A program made the translations under genes and the position numbers. 64,000 nucleotides of DNA, taken from Anthostomella pinea (lineage: Eukaryota; Ascomycota; Sordariomycetes; Xylariales; Xylariaceae). Where the stretch lies: positions 434,001-498,000 of the forward strand of contig CAUWAG010000007.1 of the NCBI GenBank assembly GCA_963556695.1. The letters are read 5' to 3'. The notes under the pieces were generated by a model, which was given only the letters and a program-made list of their open reading frames with translations, was not told the origin of the DNA and ran no database searches. Below, one piece after another: positions 34,241 to 46,121 of the stretch; within the stretch, counting starts at the first letter, position 1; every line of letters starts with the position of its first letter.

Positions 34241-36458
34241 TCAACCTCGGCCGGCCAAAACCACCGCCGCATCCTCGCCCTGTCCATCGGCAGCATTCCT
34301 CTCGTGCAGCAGCTGCTCGCCGCCCTGTCTCAGGATGCGCTGGAACGTCTGCTTCGGCAGGCTCGCCAGCTCGTCCGGACACCGTCGCAGCAGCTCGGTG
34401 ATCAGCACGAGCCCGTTCTCACGATCGACGTTGGGTCCGCTCACCGGCGACGGCTGCGGCTGCTGGGGGGCGCGCGCCTCGAGCTCGCCCAGCCCTAGGC
34501 GTTGCATGTCCATGTTGATGTCAGAAACAGAGCCTTCGGGCGATCCGCCGCCACCCTCGTCGGACACCACCTTCTCGCCCGTCACGGCCTCGACTAGGAG
34601 CCCCACGATGCTGTCGTGCTGCATGGAGCGCGCGACCACGGAAGCGCCCTCGGCCGTGCGCGCCATCAGCGCGAACACGAAGAGCAGCTCGGACCGCAGC
34701 ACGGGGAACTTGGTCTGCGAGCACAGGTACAGCATCGTGTCGGTCAGGTCGGGGTGGGTGTCGTAGAACTCTTGTAGTCGCGTGCGCGGCTCGGCACTGG
34801 GGGATGTGGAGGCGGTGGCGACGGACCTGGGTGGGAGAGGCAAGTCGGTGCTCGCGCTCGCGTGTAGGACCCGGCATACCGTTACTACAGCGCGGGCGGT
34901 CTCCATCTTGGTCGGCTCCTGGTCGGAGCGCTTGTGCAGGTCCATCAGGAGGTGAAGCTTGGTTCGGTCGTGTGTGGGTGATGCTGTGTCTGCGCTCTGC
35001 GGCGAGCATATGCGTTGGACGTTGGCTGGGCAGTTGACCAGCAGCAGGCGCGTCAGGGACACGGCGTCGAACTGGACCTGTGGCTGGGTGTCCAGGTCCC
35101 AGATGCGAGGCACGATGTGCGATTCGAAGAGGCCCCCGTCCCCGAGGACGGCCTTGTTGCTGATTGGGATGGCCATATTTTTCAGGAAGCCCAGGACCGA
35201 GTGCAAGAGATTGGCATCTGTGTTGGAGGGCTCTGCGAGGACCGCTATTAGAGGCCCGTGGATGGCGGACTTCTGGACCAGGAAGGTACATGTGTCATCG
35301 GAGCGAGCGATGTTACCAAGGGCGAGGCAAGCTGCACTTTGCAAAGAGATGTGAGGCGTCGAGACCCATCGCTGGAGTGTCTTGGCCTCTGGGCCGTCTA
35401 GGGGACACGAGGAGGCGAATAGAGGGTGGGCGGACAAGTCGGCCAATGTTGATGTGAATGCGGTCTGGACCTGCTTGAGCTGAGCCTGGTCTTCGGGTTC
35501 GATCTCGGAAACGTCGAGGCTATCGCATGCCTTTGAGAAGGCATCCAGGAAGAGAGAACAGGCATTGGGGGTTTCCAGAAAGGACTGCTGAAATTGCTGC
35601 TGTGAGAGGTAGGTCAGAGCTACAGAGGCTAGCCCGAGAAAGTCCTCGATGTCGGCTGCTGACTGTGGATTGGTCGCCAGGCTTAGGAGAACAAAAGGGG
35701 TCGCGGGATGGACCAAGTTCGCCTCCGGTTCTGGGTAGCGATCAGCACAATGCCCAGACTCTGCGGTGTATTCCCGGAAGACAGTCTCACCTTGCGTAGC
35801 TACAAAGCCCAACAGTTTGCAGATATAGCCCATTAATGGTGCAGCTTCTGCCACGCGAGGGGTTGAAATCAGACTGACGAGCTCGGGGTTTATCCCAGCC
35901 TTATACACTGCCACCTGCGCGGGTTCTAATGGAGTGTCAGCGGCCTTGTATCCGAGTAGTCTGAGGTAGCCTCTGTCCATCCTCACCGTAGTCGACGCAG
36001 ATGTTGAACAGCACCGGGACGACAAAGGCCAAGAGAGAGTCCTGGTTGAGCAAAGTGACGATCTTTGGCAGGCAACCCGAGGCCACGACTCGCTCTCTAT
36101 TCTCATCTATAGCCTGTCAGCGACTTCCTCGGCTGAACGTACGACGCGAGTACCACGCACCCTTGTCGGCGCACGAGTTGCCTATGACGCGAAGGGAATG
36201 GGCTATGAGTGTTGATCTTATGCCGTCGGTGTTGATCAAGCCGCAGAAGAAGTCCAACATTCCGGATTCACCCAGCGGTATCCTCCAGGACTCATCTCTG
36301 GCGGCGTCGCCAGCCTTCTGGGCCAGGAGGTCGAGGTCCGCAGCGGGGGGAGTTTCCTCCCAGAGATTTCGAGCAAGGCTTGCCAATCCGTCCTCGGGGG
36401 AGCCCGAAAATATCTGCTCGATGTCCTTTGAGGACATGTTGGTCGTGGTAGGTGCCAT
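34241..36458 (-). CDS. Armadillo-repeat protein, SmgGDS (RAP1GDS1)-like
   Basis: Exons 36458-36161, 36106-35987 and 35925-34241 (introns 54 and 61 nt) give 700 residues. Splicing restores IGNSCADKDENRERVVASG, which matches the NSCAD-(x)-DENR signature I associate with SmgGDS, and then VPVLFNICVDYEPAQVAVYK. The whole protein is helical, with armadillo-like repeats such as LQSAACLALGNIARSD and LLHSVLGFLKNMAIP. In animals SmgGDS chaperones and exchanges nucleotide on Rho/Rap GTPases that have polybasic tails. A role with Rho-type GTPases in this fungus is inference. The C-terminal 90 residues include a Gly/Ser/Pro-rich linker. The long third-exon frame alone misses the conserved N-terminus. Confidence 0.7.
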
Positions 36459-37366
36459 GAGATAGCCTGAAGTTTGAGCTGGGCAAATCAGGAGAAAGTG
36501 ATGGATAGCGGCACTTCATACAGAACCACGGTATGTTGAGCTCGAGGTGTCCATGTGTAGTGTAGGTATCCAGCTTGGAAGAAGGGGCTCAGTGGCCAAA
36601 GGCTGAAATTGTCATCTATTGGGAAGCTTCTGTGGTGAGTATAGAAGTATCGCAGCGGGTAACTGACAGTTATTATCCAATCGAGCAACGGTTGCGAGTA
36701 GACGTGGGGATATCGATGGAGGTGATGGAATCTTCAATGTTCCCAAGGCAGGCCGCACAGGGTATCTCCTTAGCGCGGAGGTGCCACCCCCACTTTTAGA
36801 GGGCTGGAGTCGGATGCCAGCCCGTGGGCGGGGTCAGGGGTTTGGGGGGTTAAGGGGTTAGGGGCCGACCAATTTTGCAGACTGGCAATGTAAGGCTCCC
36901 TTTCTTTCTCTGCCCTTCAGCATATGGTCAGACTCCAGTCGTTCATAGTATCTCAAAGGAACCTGATACACCTCTCTTTGACAAGTATTAATGGTCATGA
37001 ACATGTGCACCTACATCCTCAACCTTGTGCAGCTCTTGTTCTAGGTTGGACTAGCAGCTATGTTGTCATTCTAACCGCTCACTTGGAATGGACTTACATG
37101 TCTTATAAGGCAAAGTCATACATGTTCTGGTATCAAAAGCAGTAATGATCAAGTAGAGTGTTTGCCAAGGTCGTCAGCTCGGTGTCAGTGTGACAATCAG
37201 GCCTGCAGCTGCGCTGGTCAGGGCTGATGGGTTGAAATATCTAGATTCAACGATATCTAAGGAAGAAGAGGCAAGGTCGGAAGAGAACGGGGAAGCTAGG
37301 GGTATATATGTACATAAATATGTGGAGGTATTATGTAATACCGTAACAGTCAGTCGTCCAGGCCGA
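36459..37366. other. Intergenic, G-rich tract
   Basis: No gene. At 36830-36868 is a G-rich run with GGGGTTAAGGGGTTAGGGG, loosely like telomeric repeat but not a true array. Confidence 0.35.
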
Positions 37367-37587
37367 TACACTCAGCCCTCATAATTTCCGTGCGCGCCAT
37401 GCCGGGAGGATTGCATATCATACATGGAATGGAATTACTGGAATAAGCAGACAATAAGAAGAGGCTGTGGTTTAATACTCCACTTCCAGTGCTTATTCCA
37501 GTGTGTTTATTCCGATTTGATAGATACCTATACAGTTGTTTGCTGGACGGATGGCATAGGTACGGAGACTTATGGGGGTTCAATGTA
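37367..37587. mobile_element. MITE copy E
   Basis: 221 bp. The left end TACACTCAGCCCTCATAATT and the right end TACGGAGACTTATGGGGGTT then CAATGTA form an inverted pair. The inside has TGCTTATTCCAGTGTG. It lies just downstream of the rhodopsin-domain gene. Confidence 0.8.
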
Positions 37588-37773
37588 GGTACCGAAGCGA
37601 CACAGATGTCGACACTGTGCAGAGTCAGCAACGATAAAGTCCTTGCAAATCAGGAGGGTATTGCACTGCTCTATCATGTCTAAGATGACCCATGGACCGC
37701 GTATTCATACATCATGTCCCGCAAGAGGCAGCTAGAACCGGCTGCGTGATAACCAGACCGGTACATATTTCCA

Positions 37774-39273
37774 TCAGCGTCCCGCTGCAGGCGTTGAGTC
37801 ACCCCATTCAAACTCCTTCGTCATCACGATTTTCCCCTCATGTATGCTCCCAAGCGACGATCCGTCATGATTATTATGTCGCTGTCTGTCCCTTGCCTCG
37901 ATGGTTGTCGTCGTCAGACTCATCTCGTCCTCGTCCGGCCGCCACGCTTGAGTTTGCCGTTTGGATCGGTCGAAGTGCGTACCCTGCTCGGCCTCGTTCT
38001 CGTCCCCGAGGTGCGAGAACTGGGTCTCGACCAGTATGTCCCGCTTCCACAGCTTACGCGTGCTCTTCTTGGAGATGGTCTCGAGGGGGTTCAATGTGTG
38101 CGAGTTGTTGTTCTCCGAGGACTTCTGTGAGGTTGGATCGTAGCCGAACTTGTCGAGCATGTGCAGCAACAGGGGGTGCAGAGTCGGGAGGCAGCCTGAG
38201 ATGATGCCCACGGAGGGCTCGACGCTGGACCAGATGAAGACACCGCTCTTGGCCCAACTAATATCGGTGGTTTCGGTCAAGTGGATGATGGTAACAATTC
38301 GGTACAGAGAAGCAAAGCAGACGCTGCGGTATGTCAGTGATCACAAGCCACGGATGCTGCAAGGACGTTAGGGCTGGCTTACAAGCTGCCGAGTAGGAAG
38401 ATGAAGCACACAGCGATTTTTTGGGTCTTTCTCATCTGTAGTTTCCACACACTCGCGACGGGCACGCTGAGGATGCAGATGTCGCCAAAGAGGTTGATGA
38501 TACCAACTCCCAGGTAGAACTGAGTGGCATCAGTGAGAAGTCTACGAACGGCATGGAGTTGTGCTTGAGCATACCTTGGCTTCGTTGATTCGCACCACCC
38601 CCTGGCTGCCTTCATACCACTGGGTCCAGTAGTAGGATAACGGGTTGCAGTACAGAGGAAGCACAATGTGGTTGGTGATCAGGTAGCCGGATGTCAGAAA
38701 CACGCACCACCAACCTAGCCAAGTCATCCCAAAAATTCGACGATACAAGGCCAGGATGGAGAATTTGATGATGCATACACTCCAGGCATAGATGAAGACA
38801 AAGGCGAACGTGATCTGCTAGGGGTCAACGACGGTGGACAGGGCACCGGGGATGGCAGGTCATACAACACTTATTGTGCTCATCTGCTGAGGACCAAGTG
38901 TATAGATGTGCTTCCCAAGACCATAGACCCCTCCTGTAGATGACTCATCAGCCATGCGAACCCAAGCGCCAACGTTATGTCCAACTTACCGGCCAGGCAG
39001 CAGGCGAGGTTCCCAGCATTCAAGGCCTGCATGTCTATCAGTCAGTGCTGTCCGATCTCGATGAAGTTGACGTGAACTTACAAGGCCGACAAACATCAAC
39101 CAGTCGTCCAGACCCAGGGCGGCGTTTTGGTACCTCAACCGCGTGAGTAGCCTTGCCGCCACGGCTATGGCAGAGAGGACGAATAGGACGATGCCGATTG
39201 CATTGTTTGAAGCCGTTCTCGACTCGGTGAGGTCGAGGTCTGGAGGCGGGTTCGAGAAGTAATCAGTAGCCAT
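37774..39273 (-). CDS. Fungal rhodopsin-domain integral membrane protein
   Basis: Six exons (39273-39082, 39026-38990, 38933-38866, 38817-38575, 38519-38383, 38323-37774) with introns of 48-59 nt give 408 residues, and all phases agree. Seven hydrophobic segments are seen, among them AIGIVLFVLSAIAVAARLLT, IKFSILALYRRIFG, FYLGVGIINLFGDICILSVP and AVCFIFLLGSFVCFASLYR. Family marks include the LGLDDWLMF motif after helix 1, YCNPLSYYW before helix 4 and VEPSVGIISGCLPTL near helix 7. This is the large fungal 'rhodopsin domain' family of plasma-membrane proteins. They are not light-driven pumps (no retinal Lys is expected). The 130-residue C-terminal tail is polar and cytosolic, with Ser/Thr clusters that could be phosphorylated. 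Ligand unknown. Confidence 0.85.
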
Positions 39274-39604
39274 AATCACGATAGGTAGTCGCCACGGCTA
39301 GTCCGAAGTCTAGTTTCAATCTCCAGGCAGAATTAAACAGGATTGCGTTCATTTATGTCGTGACTGTGAACAGAGTAACAATGACATATCATATTCGGGG
39401 CAGGCAGATGGTCGTGTACTCGCGCAGTGTCGCGGTCACATCTCTGAGTCTGATCAGGGGTATGATTCCTTCATCAGGCGAATGCAACGCTGTCTGCTTG
39501 GCGTAAGGGAGATTCCCCGTAAGGGCTGCTATAGACCAATGGGTGTTCCTGATGAAGTGCTTTGGAACTTCTTGCAGGGGCGGCCCCGGCATTTGAGATT
39601 TTCA
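39274..39604. other. Promoter side of the rhodopsin-domain gene
   Basis: A short non-coding stretch, nothing recognised. Confidence 0.35.
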
Positions 39605-39805
39605 TACACTGAACCCTCGAAAGTCTCCGTACCCCCAGTACGCGCAAGGTCTTCGATATTTCAGGTCTATTTATGTTCTATGAAATAACCACTGTGGAAT
39701 AAGCATTAAGGTTCCAGGGCGCTTATTCTACCGTATATCCCATCGAAAGGCACACTTTCGAGGTGCGCGGACGGGGACTTGAGGTATGTATGAAGGTTCA
39801 GTGTA
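39605..39805. mobile_element. MITE copy F
   Basis: 201 bp. The left end TACACTGAACCCTCGAAAGT then CTCCGTAC and the right end GAAGGTTCAGTGTA are inverted. The inside has AATAACCACTGTGGAATAAG and GCTTATTCTACCG. Confidence 0.8.
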
Positions 39806-40215
39806 CCACACTGTACTATTAGAAAGGCTGGGGCATGGGGGACGGTGGACCCTGGATAGGACGTTACACACAGACACACTACAAAGAGTAGCTGTCCCTG
39901 CGTTGTCAAGAACTTTACTGTGTAAGCGACGAGTATAGATCATCAGAGTCATCACCGGCCTAGGCCGCCTGGCTGTCTGCCCCTGTCCTAGAACAGGGTT
40001 GACATTAGGTAAGCCCCATGTGTCTGCACTTCCCGGCTCCAGCCTCCCAGCCTCCCCGGCTCCCAGCGATCCCATTCCCGTTTCGCTTCACCGGCCGGGC
40101 CGCTTTGGTCGAGCATCAATGCGTTCGCTCTTCCTGGCTCTCATTTACTTTTATCCCTCCCTGCATGCAACCTGCGCCACGTCGCCATCTTGGCTCACCC
40201 AAAACGCGAACAACT

Positions 40216-41490
40216 ATGGCACCCAAATACACCAAAGTCGTGGTCGCTGCGGCCCATGCAGCCCCTGTGTTTATGAACAAAGCTGCGACGACACAGAAAG
40301 CCATCCAACTCATTGAGCAGGCCGGCAAGGAGGGCATCCAGTTGCTTGCCTTTCCTGAAACCTTCATCCCTGGATATCCTGTACGTATTGTAACCTAACG
40401 GCGGTCGGTCGAAGCCGGCGTCTTCCGTCTTTTCTTCATCTCGTGTCCGAGTTCGACGCAGAAAAAGCAAGAAGCATATCGCCTGATGTCGCATCTCTTG
40501 CCCTCCCCGCCCCCAGAAAAAGCAAAGGATCACATCATCACATCGCGTCATCTCCACTCTCTTAACCCCCTCTCACCCCCAGGCAAAGCCAAAAATGCAC
40601 CGACCGCTGATCTCGCCGCGCAGTATTGGATCGAATGCTACCCCCCGCTGAAGCAGGTGGGCGCCCTGGCTAAATATGCAGAGGAGAGCGTCGTCGTTGA
40701 GCCCAACGGCCGCGATGTAAGCGCCATCCAGGACGCCTGCCGTCGGGCCGGCGTAGCCATCAACCTAGGTGTGTCAGAGCGCGTCGCCGAGGGCCACACG
40801 CTCTTCAACTCGCAGATCACCATCGACAGCGACGGCACAATCCTCGGCGTCCACCGCAAGCTGCAGCCCACGTTCGTCGAGCGGCTCGTCTGGGCTCAGG
40901 GCAACGGGAGCACCTTGCGCAATTGGCCGCTCTCCCTCGGCTATAACGTGGGCGGGCTTGCGTGCTGGGAGCACACCATGAATGGGGCGCGCCAGGCGCT
41001 GATCATGCAGAATCAGCACATCCATGCCGGCGCCTGGCCCGCCCTGTCGACCATGGCTGGCTTTGAGGCTGTCGCTGACGCGCAGATCGAGGCCCTCATG
41101 AAGGCGCACGCCCTTACTGCGCAAGTGTTTGTCATTACGGCGTCCAACTACGTCGACAACACCTGCCTCGAATGGATGGAGGAGAACCTGGGTCCGCAGG
41201 ACTTTGTGAAAGCTGGAGGGGGCTGGTCGTCTGTCCTGCACCCGTTCTGCTCTTTCCTAGCCGGACCGCACACGGGCTCGGAGGAGAGGCTCGTCAAGGC
41301 GGAGATTGACTTCTCGCAGATAGGTGCGGTCAAGGTGTGGGTCGATGCAGCCGGTCATTACCAGCGGCCTGAGATACTGAAGTTCAGCTTCGATAGTCAG
41401 CCACACTGGGCTGACGAGAAGCTTGACCGCTTTCGGCCGCGGAACGAAGAGAGAAAAGCTCTGGATGGTGGTGAAGAGCAAAGCCAGTAG
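40216..41490 (+). CDS. Nitrilase
   Basis: Exons 40216-40380 and 40624-41490 give 343 residues. The intron is 243 nt, the longest confirmed by reading frame in this window. It joins PETFIPGYP to YWIECYPP as in homologues. The catalytic Glu is in FPETFIPGYP, the Lys in HRKLQPTFVERLVW and the Cys in GGLACWEHTM. All three are present with normal spacing for the C-N hydrolase superfamily. Nitrilases convert nitriles to acids and ammonia. The CWEH variant is that of true nitrilases and cyanide-active relatives rather than amidases. No signal peptide, so cytosolic. Substrate cannot be told from sequence. No neighbouring pathway genes. Confidence 0.88.
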
Positions 41491-41559
41491 CGGTCAGATA
41501 TCCTGTGCCATCTGAAACAGGCCCGGAAGTCGCCACGCTTGGCTATATAGGAAGGCAGC

Positions 41560-41735
41560 TACGCTCAGCCCTGATAAGTCTCTGTGCGCGCATGTTGGTA
41601 AGATTCCAGATTACCAGTAGGATATTCTTCAAATACTGGAATAAGCATACAGGAATAAGCAGCTTTAGCTTGATGCACTACCTAACTCTTGATGCTTATT
41701 CCAGTGTGGTTACTTCAATTCCATAAATTTGCCGT
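41560..41735. mobile_element. MITE copy G, right end lost
   Basis: The left end TACGCTCAGCCCTGATAAGT then CTCTGTGC is like copies D and E. The inside has GGAATAAGCAGCTTTAGCTT and TGCTTATTCCAGTGTGG. The right inverted repeat is absent. Confidence 0.65.
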
Positions 41736-42679
41736 CAGAAGATCGTGCAGTCTTGGCCGGTGGACAACGAGTCCCGGCAGTAGAACTGCCAATGATGGGT
41801 CATCGAGAACATATATTGGCCATGGAACGCGGGAATCTTGTTCATTACGAGAGGACGCTGCTGTGTGGTAAGCACTTGGCAAGCACTGGTATTCTCACTC
41901 CGTTGCTTTTCACCGATAACTGATTATAAGTGAACTGAGCCATCGTCGTGGAGTACATATGTCGAGATGTTCTAATCTTGCCCGGGCTCCATGGACTGAA
42001 GCCTCGCAGACTACCCTGTGCAGTGCCTGTGACAGTTGCGCTTGTGGTATTGCGAACGCTGTGGTCTCTTGCCCAGATTCAAAGGCGATATCCGTCATCG
42101 GCAAGGCATACGACTGGCGTCTCACGTGTTGCGACCCGAGTCCTGTTGGTTACCACAGCGGTGCCAACCATGAGCCGTGAGCAACTGAGCTCACATCTCG
42201 GCGAGGAGTCACAGAAGATAGCCTGTCGATGTCGGGCAAGGCTCAGTCGCCAAAGAGTGAAGCATATTGGTATTCATTATAGCTTCTGGCTGGGCGCGCT
42301 GTGCACCACCATTCTGCTGAGCAGCACTGCACAGCGACGGCCCGGCCAGTTTATTTCCAGCAACCGATAGCCACGGTTAATCCTGTTGACTTCCAGTGCC
42401 ATAGGATTGCGGGAGACTCGACTGGTGTTGATGCTTGGTCGAGCTGTTCCCTGTCCCCTTACACCCCTAGTTATCGTTTGAGCTTGGCGAAATCTACTTC
42501 ACTTGACTTCGTTTTGGCCTCATCATATCGAGTGCCGCCTCGCTTACCGAGGGACTCGCATCCCCTTGTTATACCGGGCTTGGTTATTGTGTGATTCGGA
42601 ATATCACTGTTTTACAGCGAGGCATATTGTCTTCTATTGTAGCGGACCAGCAGCGCCTGAATTAGAAGTATCCGCAGAC

Positions 42680-42865
42680 CCCGTCCTCAAGGTTCTGGAT
42701 ACTCAGGGATATTTTTCATGTGCGGAATAACCAATGTGGAATAAACGTGTACCATAGCTTATATGAATGTATTTGCTTCCTCCAGGCTGTTTATTCCACC
42801 GTCTGTTTCCTAACAGCAACAGGTCTCGAGTGTGCGAACGAAGACTCGTGAGTGGTGACTGTAGT
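42680..42865. mobile_element. MITE copy H, diverged
   Basis: The inside has GGAATAACCAATGTGGAATA and GTTTATTCCACCG as in copy F. The right end (AGACTCGTGAGTGGTGACTG then TAG) resembles the family terminus. The left end is weak. Confidence 0.5.
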
Positions 42866-44350
42866 CCATCTTGAACCCAGTGCACTTCTAGCCATTGTGT
42901 ATACCCCAGTCAAGGGACTGTCCCCCTCGCCCAATTGTTGGCAAGTCCTGCGTCAGGCCACAGGATGACATAACAGACGGGATCGCAGAGGAGCAATGTT
43001 GGCCACGGGATTCGATACAGAATCCCTCTCGCTACGAGGTGGTGCGGGGATACATCTGTTCCTCGTCAGGTGATATTCTGAACCACAGACTTGGCAACTC
43101 TAACACTGGTCTATGATTACTTGAGAGATTATTTTCACCTTTTGCACTTTCCTGCTCCGTTCGGAATCTACAACGGTCGTACAAGTATCTTGGGCATACG
43201 ATCGATGGTCCTGCTAAGAGAGCGCGAGTCTATCACCACGTGCATGGAAGAGTCTGATCTGCTCATCCGATTCGAAGACACCGCACATCCTACAAACGTG
43301 ACCACTGCTTGCGCCTCCATCTCGTGTGACCTCCTAGACCGCAAAGATCCGGTGATGGGCGAGGGCAAAGATTGTAGTCTGGACGCGAGCTGCTATAGCA
43401 CCACTTCACGCGACGCCCGGGCTGCGCCGACGAACCGATTCTGTGCCTCTGTATCTGACCTTCAGTGTAAGAAGATTCACCACCGCTAAAGTAGGGCCAC
43501 AAGTACAAATACTACATGACGATTAGCGACCACTCTCCCAACTAGCTAAAGCACGCTCAGGTAACCCCTATCTTCCTCACATGACCTGGCAGGCAAGGGC
43601 TAGCAGAGGTGTACAGCAATGTGCGATGTGATGTATCCCAGCATCGCGCAAAAGCAGATCTCCTGATGCATTGGAAGCCAGCGATGGCGACCGAATGTTT
43701 CAGTACTGGCCGAAGTCATGCCTCGTAATCTCCGGCGAGCCCTCTTGTGTCACTGTAGCTTCGTTCCGTCTGGGGCAAACATATTTCGATCTGGATGTCT
43801 GGTGTAGCCGCCGGCACCTAAGGAGGCTACCTCGTGGGCACCGTTGATGGTGTCACGCTGTTTGCCCACTTGAGGGGAATGGAGCAGAATCCACCGCCAT
43901 TCTGGCTTCTCGATGCTTGCGTGGATGGTGGGTGATTGGGCGCGTGGAGAGAGAGGTCATTGGGCAGTGAATGGATAAGTTAAGGAGGTGAATAGACGAT
44001 GAATGACACAGCGCGATTGCACACTGTTGAGGGTGATTCATGACCCAATGCATTGGGGAGGTACATTATCTGGCTCAATGCCTAATCTGCCCTGGTGTCT
44101 GTTCCTCAGGAAACAATCTCTGCTTGTGCACCAAGCTGGCTGATTTGTTTGCTGCCGAGCGACCTCCTGCTGCACACAAATAATTATAAACCCGACTCCC
44201 AATTCTCTCCCGCACCACACATTTCCGCTTCCCTTCCTGCACAGATTTCCTCATCTTCGTTTCTCCTTCGCGCATCGTCACTCGTTCGTCTGCCAGTCTC
44301 AACAATAATCACTCGTTCAACAGACACATCACCAGCACCAGTCGTTCAGC

Positions 44351-45367
44351 ATGTTCTCCTCCAAGATGCTGGCCACTGTTGGCCTCGTCGCGTCCGCTGC
44401 CCTCGCTGCGAGCCGGCCCTCGGGTTACTACGGAGAGGATCCTCTCCACGGATCAAGCAGCATCGAGGCCGCCAGCGCAACTGTCACCCTGACCGCGACC
44501 GTTACGGACACCGTCACTGCGTACCTGTCCGTGTGCACCGACGCCTCGTCTTCGCTGACCACCACGAGCGGCACCACGACAACCGTCCTCACCACCACCC
44601 AACCGATCACTGTCACGGCTCACCCGACGGTCACGCCCATCGCGTCTGTCTCTGAGGAGTCCGATTCCACCGTCACCGGCACCTCGACCGTGACGGTCAC
44701 TCCTCTGGTGACCACCACCCTGACCTCCACCCTGATTACCCTCACCTCCACCAGGACCGGCGTCGATGGAGCTACTACTGCTGCCACTACTGTCGTACTC
44801 TCGACCATCACGGTGACTGTCCCGATCACCAAGAGCACCCAAGCCGTCAACGCCACCGGCATCCCCGCGTCGTTGACCTTGACGTCGACCGTGCCGCAGA
44901 TCACCAGTACCACCAGTCTCACCACCTTCCTGAGTGCCAGCATGAGCCTGAATGCTACTACCTCCTCGCTCGTCGGCGGCAACAGCACCACTGAGTCCTC
45001 ATGCGACTCAACCTCGGGTAAGTCGATTGCTATAATCTATTCTTCTGTCTTTCCTTCTTGAGAATGTTCTAACACCTAATTTACAGTCGACCACTCGATG
45101 ACCTCGACGACCGTCACCAGCCCCCGCCTGACGTTCACGAGCACCTTCACGCAGTCTCGGCCCGCCACCAGCACCGGCAAGACCACCACCGCCGTCTCAG
45201 GTGTCAACGGCACGGCCTCGACCTCAGCCGGCGTCAACGGCACGGCCTCGGCCGGGTCTCCCTACGCCACCGTCAGCGGCTCCGAGACCCTCAAGCAAGC
45301 TATGGACCTGCGATTCCTTGTCAGCGCTCTGGCTCTGGCCCCCCTGGTCCTGGCTTTCGTCATCTAA
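44351..45367 (+). CDS. Ser/Thr-rich GPI-type cell wall protein
   Basis: Exons 44351-45017 and 45087-45367 (69-nt intron) give 315 residues. The signal peptide MFSSKMLATVGLVASAALAA is followed by 270 residues dominated by Thr, Ser and Val, in TVTxTxT beta-strand patterns with only two Cys. NGT-type glycosylation sites recur (VNGTAS twice in tandem near 45210). The C-terminus ends in a hydrophobic tail, FLVSALALAPLVLAFVI, after small residues, the usual GPI-attachment signal. Such proteins are heavily O-mannosylated and linked to the wall glucan. It has no catalytic domain and may serve structure or adhesion. Start is the first ATG giving the signal peptide. Confidence 0.8.
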
Positions 45368-46121
45368 TGAACGAAGCCCTCGACGGAACCTTTCCTGAAG
45401 GCTAGGCATTGGTTCATGGATCGCGCAATGGATAGTTACGGGGTGCAGGATGGGAAAAATGGATTGTATTGATTGATTGATTGCCATGGGGCCGGCGGAT
45501 GCGTAATGTCTACTTGGTTCTGGCGACATTTTTCTTTCGAGATTAATACTTGACTTCTCCCACGAGATGCACCATAATCAACCCACGTTGTTGCCCATAC
45601 TTATGCATGTCAGCCTCATGTCTCACTCTGTGACCGATGTAGTTGTGACTGGCCAACTATGGCGTAAGTCACTTTGCCTCCCTCGTAATCATATAAGGCA
45701 TCGCATGTCCCTTTGGGTAAGATTGGTAATCTGCATTGGTAAAAGAGAGGAGCCACTGACGGTCCATCTATGAAGAAATCTGCGCGTAACTATGAAACCT
45801 TCCGCAAATATCCGCAGCTGTAGAGGGCTACATGCCCAGATAAATCATCGAGAATCTCAGAAAACAGATCATCACTACCAGATTCACCGGCTATCACCCA
45901 GCACGTCCCCATGTCAATGACCACCCCGGATTAGACGCGCAATGTAAACTCGGTGGCACGCGTACTACATAGTCGCTGCTTCTTTGCCACCATCTGGACA
46001 ACGTCGGCTTTCGAGTTATTGTCCGCACCATCTCGCCCTGCTTTCGCGACACCGTCCGCAATTCCCACCGTCCTCTCACTCCCGCGGTCGTGTGTCGCGC
46101 GAGGTGCGGCCCATGCCTCGG
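45368..46121. other. Intergenic between convergent genes
   Basis: Contains a GATT-rich short repeat at about 45465-45482. No gene is seen. Confidence 0.4.

Larger units (their letters stand above)
41491..44350. other. Gene-poor 2.9 kb with two MITE copies
   Basis: Holds copies G and H. The open frames (largest 132 and 140 codons) show no domain, signal peptide or splice-consistent extension, so none is called. The last 200 bases (44150-44350) are a CT-rich stretch, probably the promoter and leader of the GPI-protein gene. Confidence 0.4.

Noticed and set aside
36828..36868. Telomere-like G-rich tract
   Set aside because: Only one or two TTAGGG-like words, not a tandem array. A G-rich intergenic run explains it.
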